A stretch of 5,340 nt of DNA, from contig CAYMAX010000084.1 of assembly GCA_964388595.1 (NCBI GenBank), positions 1-5,340 on the forward strand, in the 5' to 3' direction. The stretch is from CAYMAX01 sp964388595 (GTDB taxonomy: Bacteria > Bacteroidota > Bacteroidia > Bacteroidales > UBA932). Positions within the stretch are counted from its first letter, which is position 1, and every line of letters starts with the position of its first letter. Below are positions 1 through 5,249 of this stretch, in pieces. Made by a program: the position numbers and the translations under genes. Under the pieces are notes generated by a model. It was not told where the DNA came from. It saw only the letters and a list, made by a program, of their open reading frames with translations, and searched no databases.

Positions 1-401
1 TAGGCTCCGGCAGATTATTGTCAAATGAAGGGTTATTAATGAAGGTTGACTCACAGGGCAATGAGGAATGGGCTAGAACATATAATGGTGATTTTGAATC
101 CGTTCAACAGACTGACGACGGAGGATATATAGTTGCAGGCAGTTTTTCCTACAATTCTTATCTGATGAGAACCGATTCTCAGGGCCATCTGGAATGGGAG
201 AGAACCTTAACCCATGGCGGACCTTTTAATGCATCTGGATTTGATGAAGCAGTATCAGTAAGGCAGACAAGCGATGGAGGCTATATAATAACTGGATCTG
301 TAGGTAAAAGGGCTATTGAGGGTCCCGATGTCTATGGTGGTTATATAATGGGAGGCGACGACGTCTTACTGATCAAAACCGATCCAAATGGAAACGCGTG
401 A
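1..401 (+). CDS. Surface repeat protein of beta-propeller type, 3' end only
   Basis: The frame is open from the left edge (first full codon at position 3) to TGA at 399-401, so the true start lies outside the window. The TTG at 18 is most likely an internal leucine codon. The translated part has about two and a half copies of a repeat of roughly 45-55 residues, with the consensus GGYI(V/I)(A/T)GS, then L(M/I)(K/R)TDSQGN, then (E)W, then V(Q/R)QT(S/D)DGGYI. DGGYIVAGS occurs once and DGGYIITGS once. KVDSQGN, RTDSQGH and KTDPNGN mark the other half of each unit. Such repeats are common in predicted surface proteins of Methanosarcina- and Methanothrix-type archaea and probably fold as propeller blades. 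No enzymatic residues are evident, so a structural or binding role outside the cell is an inference. The protein stops right after KTDPNGNA, in mid-repeat, just before the usual tryptophan. Confidence 0.8.
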   Translation, partial: GSGRLLSNEGLLMKVDSQGNEEWARTYNGDFESVQQTDDGGYIVAGSFSYNSYLMRTDSQGHLEWERTLTHGGPFNASGFDEAVSVRQTSDGGYIITGSVGKRAIEGPDVYGGYIMGGDDVLLIKTDPNGNA

Positions 402-409
402 TATCCGAA

Positions 410-480
410 CTATTCCGAAATTGCAGTTGCATGAGCCAAATCGGCAGCATTTTTTTGCCGATCTAGCCCATTTGGAATAG
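410..480 (+). terminator. Hairpin with T-run between convergent genes
   Basis: A 7-bp perfect stem (440-446 with 456-462, ATCGGCA/TGCCGAT) encloses a 9-nt loop. Seven consecutive T residues span the loop and the 3' arm (450-456). A second 7-bp arm pair, CTATTCC (410-416) and GGAATAG (474-480), brackets it, so the whole gap can fold as a nested structure. It lies 9 nt past the stop of the forward gene and 23 nt past the stop of the reverse gene. Archaeal RNA polymerase stops mainly at T-runs, so this is a reasonable terminator for the forward gene. The reverse strand has no T-run here. Confidence 0.5.
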
Positions 481-502
481 CAAGAAGATCGCTGGGCCAA
501 TA

Positions 503-3500
503 CTAACCAGTAATCTGCATTTGCCAGCATTCTCCATTTTCATCGGGCCCCATCCAGCCGTCAGGACAGGTAACGTGGCTGGTGTTGCTTCCAGCTTTAC
601 CAACTGATGGCATCTCACTACTATGAATTTGTGCCTTTTTGCTAGTGAGGCTCGCTTCATTGACGGTTCTGTTCTCTTTCAAGGGATCATTGATGCCCTG
701 ACTTGAATCCCGAGATCCTATCGATGACCCGGAACTGGCGCGTGTAATCTGAGTCTCCTTTTTCTGGTCAACATGGAGCCTATATCCAAAGAGCACTTCG
801 TTTTGGCTATCAACGATTCCATTTGTGATTGCCCTATTTGCCTGTTCTTGAACTTCTGGTGGCATTGCCTCGATCTTTACAAGGTGATCTCTTATATCTT
901 TAAATTCAACGCCTCCCGCTGAGTAAAGGCTGATTTTCGTGCGAGTCCCTTTTGCAGTCTTAGTAGTCGTATTTTCCCAGCATTTGTATTCGCCATTCTT
1001 GAAGGAGTAAACATATTCGTCCCAGATATCTTTAGGCTGCCATTGAATTTGGGTTTTTAAAATGGCAGAGCTTGAGGAATCCAGACTATCTCGGAAAATA
1101 TCGGTATGAATAGTCACCTTCGATTTGTACCACTGCGCTAAGGCAAGAGCTGCGTATACCTCCCGAAGGTCCTCATATTTTTCATCCGTATTTATATCGG
1201 CAACGACGTGAGGTTGAATCATGCGCTCTTCCAGATTCCTGCAATATTCCACATATTCCTGGGCGGACCTGTTAAGCTCTTTAATGCAGCCTCTAGAGAG
1301 AGAATTAATATCTTGATTCTTCACATGGAAAGATGAATGATCTGTAACTGGTTCGGAATTGATTGCCAAAGATGCATTGATGATATAGATTGAAGATCCA
1401 TTTGAATAGGCGAACGCCTTATCCGGGACAATCCAGTGCCTCTGCACAGGTTTGAAGATTATGTTACTGGTTTCCTTGATCTCTCCTGGAAATTTGTTCA
1501 TGCATCGCTGAACTAAATCCTCGCGTTTCTTATCCAATAGATTCCATAGAGCTTTTCCCGTCTCGTTGGCGCATGGATTGCCGTAATTGCTGAAATCTCT
1601 TTTCATCTGCAGATCGGCTTCAAGCATAATCCTTCCGACTTCCGACTGCTCAAGCTCCTCATCGATGATTCGATCCACTTCCCAGGGATTTAGATTGACC
1701 CAGAATTTATTATCATTAACTGCCAGGCCGGTCATGAATGCGGCTGCGCCTATCCTGGAGGCGTTTTGGATATTTATCCCGGGTCTCGATCCCTCAGCTT
1801 TTTCGGCCTTGAGAATAAAATCAAAATTTATGCCGCCCGAGCTATCCGTGGTAACAGAGATGCTGTTCAGTTTGATAGAAGTGAAATTGATTCCGGCAAG
1901 ACTGCGTTCGTCCGAGCTGGACCCGAACTTCTGTGATTGATCATCGCTCGAAAAACTAGATGCGCCAAAACTCGTATCTTCAGATCCAAATGACGCCCCA
2001 TTATTCTCTGCCTGTTGAGCTGCTTGATGGACACTGCCAAAGGAAATATCATTATCCTGAGTCGATTCGACCTTAGGTGCTTCTTGAGCCTCTACTTGAT
2101 CTGTTTTTTGAGGCGCTTCCTGAGCAGATTGACTTTCAAGTCTCTTGTCTTGAGACCAGCCGATGGTGCCATCGTCGTATTGGATTTTCCACCACGCAAA
2201 ACCATCTGCGTATACTGGCTGATCATTCAAGATGGTGCCGGTATTTCCTTTGCTCTTAGGTGCAGAAATTCTTGTGTCCTGAGAGCCATCCTCAGGCAGT
2301 CCAGGTTCCGATCTGACGTTGAGTAAATCGGTCGTCTCAATCCTATCGCCTTTTTTGAAATTCTTGGCTGTCGATTCGCTTGAAGAAGCAGCAATTGTCT
2401 GAGTTATAGGTTCCAAGCCTTGTGCAATTTCAGAGGAGGGCTGAGTAGATTGGTATTTCGCCGCAAAAGCTTCTGCAGCAAGCCTTTTGCCTTCAGAATA
2501 TGCATCGAATGAGTCTGCAGAAGAGCTGCCCTGGACCGCGCTAGATTCAGAATATTGTACCGAATCCTTAACATTTTGCTGTGACTTCTGAGAAGTCTCT
2601 TGAGTCTCTGACTGTTTTGCTTGCTTAGCTGTTTCCTGGACATTTCCTGTATTGGATTCCTCCAGGAGTTCCGATCCCGATAATTGAACGACATTACTCT
2701 TGGAGACATCCGGATCCACTAATACCCCATCATGGATATTTTCTGAGACATAATACAACATGCGAATATGGATATCCCTTCCGCTCAATCCTTTTTCTTC
2801 GATTTCCTTGGTGAAGTCGACTTTCTTCACGCTGATCTTGTCGCTTTCCTTGAAGCTACTTGCCTCATAAAATGGCGGAATATAAATATCATCTGTTGGC
2901 CTATCTTGCGGTGAATAAATAACCTGAATATGTTTAACTAATCCCCGGTCAAGAATGGCATCAATTATTACCTTATACCAAGCTGAATTGACGGCCGCAT
3001 CCATTGGAGAAACCAGTATCAAATTATCACATCTTACACCCTGGTCCAATATTGCAGTGACGGCGGTAGCCGTCCCTCCTGAATAAGAAATTATTGTATC
3101 ATATGTTTTATCCTGTAGTTCCTCATTCTTAAGACCGTTTTTATAATCGGCAAATCCAATAGCCGCGTTGTTTACATATATCCCATCTAGAATCTCCCCC
3201 CTAATATCTTTTGGAGTATCAAAATAAGCTGGCACATATATGGCATTATTAGCGTCGGCGATTTCTTTTAATTTGGCGTTTCCATTCTTGACATCAGGAT
3301 CATCCTGTTGAATTCCACCCAGGACTAAATTCTTCCTTCCCTGATTAATTCCATAGACTTCGGGTTTAGTTCCAATCACAAAATCCTGGAGATCAGCCGC
3401 TGTCTCCTTAAGTATTTTGCCTGCTTTATATCCTATATCTTCGGCGAGATCTCCTGCTTTATGGATTTCCTTTCCGGCGGCATATCCAGTAGCATAAGAA

Positions 3501-3667
3501 GGGTCACCTACAGGTTTTCCGAGCGATTCCACTGCCTGCGCTGTAGAGATAATGGTATCTACAGTAGCAATTGTAGCTGTTTCGCCCAAGGATTCCACTG
3601 CGTGAGCCGTAGCGATAAACATATCTGTCATGGCTTCTGCGGTATTCTCTCCGAAAGATTCAATCAC
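503..3667 (-). CDS. Large multidomain envelope lipoprotein: alpha/beta-hydrolase-like, SH3b and conserved C-terminal region
   Basis: This is 1054 residues from the GTG at 3667 to TAG at 503-505. The GTG has no ribosome site, and the frame continues upstream through a lipoprotein signal peptide, so the real protein is probably about 1078 residues. Domains, numbered from the GTG: 1-56, 22-residue repeats (VESLG at each start); 60-90, Gly/Ala-rich helix with GYAAGK and GYKAGK; about 110-320, an alpha/beta-hydrolase-like fold with nucleophile-elbow motif SYSGG (Ser196), a possible acid in YSPQD (Asp255) and candidate histidines His300 or His312; 330-436, Ser/Gln-rich linker; 437-510, bacterial-type SH3 domain (LNVRSEPG, WWKIQYDDGTIGW); 511-590, second linker with SFGS/SFGA motifs; about 600-860, a conserved-looking region (MLEADLQMKRDF, RHWIVPDK, LREVYAALALAQWYK) that I cannot name; 1034-1047, tail CPDGWMG...GEC. 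It is probably anchored on the outer face of the membrane. Substrate is unknown, and hydrolase activity is inferred from the motif only. Confidence 0.85.
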   Translation of the reverse strand: MIESFGENTAEAMTDMFIATAHAVESLGETATIATVDTIISTAQAVESLGKPVGDPSYATGYAAGKEIHKAGDLAEDIGYKAGKILKETAADLQDFVIGTKPEVYGINQGRKNLVLGGIQQDDPDVKNGNAKLKEIADANNAIYVPAYFDTPKDIRGEILDGIYVNNAAIGFADYKNGLKNEELQDKTYDTIISYSGGTATAVTAILDQGVRCDNLILVSPMDAAVNSAWYKVIIDAILDRGLVKHIQVIYSPQDRPTDDIYIPPFYEASSFKESDKISVKKVDFTKEIEEKGLSGRDIHIRMLYYVSENIHDGVLVDPDVSKSNVVQLSGSELLEESNTGNVQETAKQAKQSETQETSQKSQQNVKDSVQYSESSAVQGSSSADSFDAYSEGKRLAAEAFAAKYQSTQPSSEIAQGLEPITQTIAASSSESTAKNFKKGDRIETTDLLNVRSEPGLPEDGSQDTRISAPKSKGNTGTILNDQPVYADGFAWWKIQYDDGTIGWSQDKRLESQSAQEAPQKTDQVEAQEAPKVESTQDNDISFGSVHQAAQQAENNGASFGSEDTSFGASSFSSDDQSQKFGSSSDERSLAGINFTSIKLNSISVTTDSSGGINFDFILKAEKAEGSRPGINIQNASRIGAAAFMTGLAVNDNKFWVNLNPWEVDRIIDEELEQSEVGRIMLEADLQMKRDFSNYGNPCANETGKALWNLLDKKREDLVQRCMNKFPGEIKETSNIIFKPVQRHWIVPDKAFAYSNGSSIYIINASLAINSEPVTDHSSFHVKNQDINSLSRGCIKELNRSAQEYVEYCRNLEERMIQPHVVADINTDEKYEDLREVYAALALAQWYKSKVTIHTDIFRDSLDSSSSAILKTQIQWQPKDIWDEYVYSFKNGEYKCWENTTTKTAKGTRTKISLYSAGGVEFKDIRDHLVKIEAMPPEVQEQANRAITNGIVDSQNEVLFGYRLHVDQKKETQITRASSGSSIGSRDSSQGINDPLKENRTVNEASLTSKKAQIHSSEMPSVGKAGSNTSHVTCPDGWMGPDENGECWQMQITG
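3525..3662 (-). repeat. 66-bp tandem repeat coding for 22-residue units
   Basis: The + strand word GATTCCACTGC starts at 3525 and again at 3591, and a diverged copy starts with GATT at 3657, giving an exact 66-bp period. In the protein this yields ESFG, ESLG and ESLG at residues 3, 25 and 47, each after V or I and preceded by ATAHAV or STAQAV in the last two cases. Two full units and the start of a third are present just after the predicted lipid-anchored cysteine. The repeat is in frame and probably encodes an amphipathic helical spacer or oligomerising stalk. Confidence 0.75.
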
Positions 3668-3739
3668 ATTCGTGCAACCAGCGATTCCAGGGAATAGTAC
3701 TAAAAAAAGGGCTAAAGTTAAAAATCTACCTGACGTCTA
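3668..3739 (-). other. Signal-peptide coding extension of the large gene, lacking a standard start
   Basis: Reading upstream in frame from the GTG at 3667, the codons give TSGRFLTLALF, then LVLFPGIAGC, then TN. This is a basic residue, a hydrophobic core and a lipobox IAGC with the cysteine codon at 3674-3676. That is a textbook lipoprotein signal peptide and is very unlikely by chance. No ATG, GTG or TTG occurs in frame in this stretch. The triplet at 3737-3739 is TAG and lies exactly 6 nt after GGAGG, where a start codon is expected. TTG to TAG is a single base change. The next codon is ACG. Confidence 0.7.
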
Positions 3740-3745
3740 GTTATC

Positions 3746-3750
3746 CCTCC
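3746..3750 (-). promoter_or_regulatory. Ribosome binding site GGAGG of the large gene
   Basis: The reverse strand reads GGAGGGATAAC and then TAG. The 6-nt spacing from GGAGG to the triplet at 3739 matches the neighbouring gene, where GGAGG is also 6 nt before its ATG. The GTG at 3667 has nothing comparable upstream. This site therefore argues that translation starts, or once started, at about 3739. Confidence 0.65.
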
Positions 3751-3770
3751 AATGGCACATCCTGAGTTCA

Positions 3771-3788
3771 TCAATATAAGCTTTTGGA
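3771..3788 (-). promoter_or_regulatory. Candidate archaeal promoter (BRE/TATA) of the large gene
   Basis: The reverse strand reads TCCAAAAGCTTATATTGA, a purine-rich BRE-like stretch followed by a TATA-like CTTATATTG. Transcription would start about 25 nt downstream, near 3750, giving a short leader that begins around the GGAGG. This is a pattern match only. Confidence 0.4.
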
Positions 3789-3791
3789 CTC

Positions 3792-3833
3792 CAGCAATTG
3801 GCATCTCATCTCTGGATTAATCGCCGATTGCTG
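3792..3833. repeat. Imperfect 11-bp inverted repeat downstream of the small gene
   Basis: The arms are CAGCAATTGGC (3792-3802) and GCCGATTGCTG (3823-3833), pairing at 10 of 11 positions with a 20-nt loop. The mismatch is a G-U wobble in + strand RNA and an A-C mismatch in - strand RNA. It starts about 18 nt past the stop of the small reverse gene and just before the promoter of the large one. No T-run follows on the reverse strand, so a classic terminator is not supported. It could be an RNA-processing hairpin or a protein-binding site. Confidence 0.4.
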
Positions 3834-3851
3834 TTGCCCTATCATGGGGTA

Positions 3852-4109
3852 TCAGGCGTTAGTCTGGTTATTTTGTATTATCACATACCCTGTCTCATTC
3901 CCTAAATAGATCTTTGTGTCTCTCTCGGGAACCGTATATCCAACTACCCACGCTCCTGTTTCGTTCTGGAAAATGATGAACACGCCAGTGTATCCCGGCT
4001 CACTCACAGCCATCTTAAGCGCATTTGGATTCACTAATGTGCTTGGTTGCTCAGCACAGGCAATGCCAGCTATCAGCAAGGAAAACAATATTATTGCTTT
4101 TATCTTCAT
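3852..4109 (-). CDS. Small secreted hypothetical protein, 85 residues
   Basis: This gene runs from ATG at 4107-4109 to TGA at 3852-3854, with a strong ribosome site 6 nt upstream. Residues 1-19 form a signal peptide: MKIK, a hydrophobic core and then IAGIACAEQPS. Cleavage after Ala-Cys-Ala (A17-C18-A19) by signal peptidase I fits, but GIAC could also act as a lipobox, making it a lipoprotein. The mature part is about 66 residues and contains two NETG motifs (at Asn49 and Asn71) and NQT near the end, all possible N-glycosylation sites. The pattern FIIFQNETGAWVVGY and then LGNETGYVIIQN suggests two similar beta-hairpin units. I do not recognise the family. It lies upstream of the large lipoprotein gene on the same strand, 112 nt from the expected start, but each gene has its own promoter-like region. 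An extracytoplasmic location is well supported; function is unknown. Confidence 0.8.
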   Translation of the reverse strand: MKIKAIILFSLLIAGIACAEQPSTLVNPNALKMAVSEPGYTGVFIIFQNETGAWVVGYTVPERDTKIYLGNETGYVIIQNNQTNA

Positions 4110-4115
4110 TTAATT

Positions 4116-4120
4116 CCTCC
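4116..4120 (-). promoter_or_regulatory. Ribosome binding site of the small secreted protein
   Basis: The reverse strand reads AAGGAGGAATTAAATG, with GGAGG 6 nt before the ATG. This fixes the start and gives the local spacing standard used to judge the large gene. Confidence 0.8.
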
Positions 4121-4162
4121 TTGGTGTTTATCTGAATTGAAGCTCTTACCGGAAAAGCTTTT

Positions 4163-4174
4163 GGCTATAACTTG
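4163..4174 (-). promoter_or_regulatory. Weak candidate TATA box of the small secreted protein
   Basis: The reverse strand reads AAGTTATAGCC, centred about 26 nt before an expected transcription start near 4142, which would leave a leader of about 33 nt. The match is weak. A CCAAAAGCTT word follows it and also occurs in the promoter of the large gene. Confidence 0.25.
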
Positions 4175-4413
4175 TCTTGGATTCTTAGAACAGCTCTCTA
4201 CTATTCACTATTGACGATTTCAGGATGCCAGTCCTTGAATTCATGAGTTGGAGCATTTCGAGGTCGGGCTGAGGGTAGTGGTTGATATCAATTGGGTCCT
4301 AATAGACATAAATCCTCAGAGACCGCTTGGTGGACGAAGGTTTTACTCTCATCGGACACGCCTGCACAAAACAGCATGGAGCCGAAAAAACTTTGGGAAG
4401 CATTGTGGCGCCG

Positions 4414-4431
4414 CACCAAAATCATTATATC
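4414..4431 (+). promoter_or_regulatory. Candidate archaeal promoter of the TPR gene
   Basis: The sequence CACCAAAATCATTATATC holds a BRE-like CCAAAA followed by the TATA-like TTATAT at 4425-4430. A transcription start about 25 nt downstream (near 4454) would give a leader of about 25 nt containing the ribosome site at 4467. Spacing and composition are good for an archaeal promoter. Confidence 0.5.
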
Positions 4432-4466
4432 CTCCTGCAAAGGGTTTAATTCATTTGAAGTTGTTT

Positions 4467-4471
4467 GGAGG
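4467..4471 (+). promoter_or_regulatory. Ribosome binding site of the TPR gene
   Basis: GGAGG lies 7 nt before the ATG at 4479 and supports that start over the later in-frame ATG at codon 5. Confidence 0.75.
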
Positions 4472-4478
4472 TAGGTGA

Positions 4479-5138
4479 ATGCGCGCTCTTATGGTCTCCA
4501 TTTTGGTATTTCTGGTAATTGTTACAGGTCTGATCTCGCTTGGAATTGGCCAGCAACACGATCCACAGCCCAATTCCATTCAAAGCTGGTGGGAAAAAGG
4601 CGATGCTTTTTTTGTCCAGGGCAAATATGATGAAGCTATCGAGTGCATGGATGAGGTCCTGGAAATAGATCCCAATAATGCGGCGGCTTTAGCAAATAAA
4701 GGAGAGGCTCTTCTTTATCTAGGCAAATACGATGAAGCCATTCAGTCGCTTGACAAGGCTATCAAAATTGATCCAAAAAATACTGATGCTTGGGGAACCA
4801 AAGGGCAAGCTCTATACAAGCAGGGCAAATATGACGAAGCCCTTCTGTGCATGGATAAGGTTATCGAATTGAATCCGCAATTTGCTCTTGCTTGGAACAA
4901 TAAAGGCTATGCTCTTATTATGAAAGGCGAATATGATGAAGCCATTCGATGCTTTGATAAAGCGATTGAATTGGACCCGCAATATGCATTAGCCTGGGAG
5001 AACAAAGGAGAAGCTCTTTATTATCAAGGGAAATACGATGAAGCCACTCAATGCTTTGATAAGGCCATCGAGATAGATCCAAAGCTAGAAGTTGCCTTTA
5101 ACAATAAGATGGCTGCCCAGAAGGCGGAGGTGAGTTGA
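4479..5138 (+). CDS. Exported tetratricopeptide repeat protein, five TPR units
   Basis: The protein has 219 residues, from ATG with GGAGG 7 nt upstream to TGA at 5136-5138. Residues 1-24 (MRALMVSILVF and on to SLGIGQQ) form an uncleaved anchor or a signal peptide, so the rest lies outside the cytoplasm. Five 34-residue TPR units follow at about 34-67, 68-101, 102-135, 136-169 and 170-203, each with the pattern W..KG.AL...GKYDEAI.C.DK.IE.DP. A short partial helix (AFNNKMAAQKAEVS) closes the array. All TPR signature positions (W/L4, G8, Y11, A20, P32-like) are kept. TPR arrays are protein-binding scaffolds, and proteins with this consensus are numerous in Methanosarcinales. The partner is unknown. 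It is divergently transcribed from the small secreted protein and the large lipoprotein, so an envelope assembly role is possible but inferred. No catalytic domain is present. Confidence 0.9.
   Translation: MRALMVSILVFLVIVTGLISLGIGQQHDPQPNSIQSWWEKGDAFFVQGKYDEAIECMDEVLEIDPNNAAALANKGEALLYLGKYDEAIQSLDKAIKIDPKNTDAWGTKGQALYKQGKYDEALLCMDKVIELNPQFALAWNNKGYALIMKGEYDEAIRCFDKAIELDPQYALAWENKGEALYYQGKYDEATQCFDKAIEIDPKLEVAFNNKMAAQKAEVS
4578..5087 (+). repeat. 102-bp tandem coding repeat (five TPR units)
   Basis: Five in-frame units of 102 bp each encode one TPR. The GGCAAATATGATGAAGC-like core recurs near 4620, 4722, 4824, 4926 and 5028 with small changes. Units four and five are the most alike in protein sequence. 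Such arrays can gain or lose units by recombination. Confidence 0.8.
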
Positions 5139-5187
5139 CCATCATTACGACCTTTAGCTTCTATATTGAAGAGTATCGGACTAAGAG

Positions 5188-5207
5188 AAAAATTGCGGTG
5201 GCGCACC
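5188..5207 (-). terminator. Weak reverse-strand terminator-like element
   Basis: On the reverse strand GGTG-CGC-CACC (5207-5197) is a 4-bp stem with a 3-nt loop, followed by GCAA and then five T residues (5192-5188). This would suit a reverse-strand gene entering from the right edge. The stem is short, so support is limited. Confidence 0.25.
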
Positions 5208-5215
5208 ATGCATCA

Positions 5216-5235
5216 AGCTGCGCAGGTGCGCAGCT
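5216..5235. repeat. Perfect 20-bp GC-rich dyad
   Basis: AGCTGCGCA and TGCGCAGCT are perfect inverse complements around a central GG (5225-5226). As RNA it gives an 8-9 bp stem with a tight loop on either strand. It lies 77 nt past the TPR stop. It may be part of a bidirectional termination region or a dimeric protein-binding site. Confidence 0.6.
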
Positions 5236-5249
5236 GCCGTTTCGCTAAG

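Larger units (their letters stand above)
4110..4478. other. Divergent intergenic region of 369 bp
   Basis: This gap separates the reverse small gene from the forward TPR gene and must hold both promoters. The left part has the reverse ribosome site and the 10-bp palindrome AAAAGCTTTT at 4153-4162. The right part has the TATA-like box and the ribosome site of the TPR gene. Between about 4180 and 4410 I see no convincing gene, structured RNA or repeat. Open frames here (for example from 4248) lack a ribosome site and give low-complexity, unprotein-like translations. Confidence 0.5.

Noticed and set aside
463..660. Reverse open frame of 65 codons
   Set aside because: It overlaps the 3' end of the large lipoprotein gene in another frame, which is better supported by its domain content.
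1587..1940. Forward open frame of 117 codons opposite the large gene
   Set aside because: Antisense shadow of the conserved C-terminal region; no ribosome site and no recognisable motif.
2015..2326. Forward open frame of 103 codons opposite the SH3 region
   Set aside because: Antisense shadow. The SH3 domain on the reverse strand is clear, and the forward translation is rich in Leu, Arg and Cys without motifs.
3739..3771. 17-codon leader ORF from ATG 3771 (reverse) overlapping the large gene's ribosome site
   Set aside because: It starts inside the candidate TATA region, so it would not be on the transcript, and it has no ribosome site.
3916..4113. Forward open frame antisense to the small secreted protein
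   Set aside because: The reverse gene has a signal peptide and a well-placed GGAGG, while the forward frame has neither.
4248..4478. Forward open frame of 76 codons ending just before the TPR gene
   Set aside because: No ribosome site, the translation is Arg/Pro-rich without family resemblance, and it overlaps the promoter and ribosome site of the TPR gene.
5135..5248. 37-codon forward frame from a TTG overlapping the TPR stop, with GGAGG 4 nt upstream
   Set aside because: The GGAGG lies inside the TPR coding sequence, the start is weak, the frame runs through the dyad, and the translation shows no recognisable feature. Kept only as a remote possibility.
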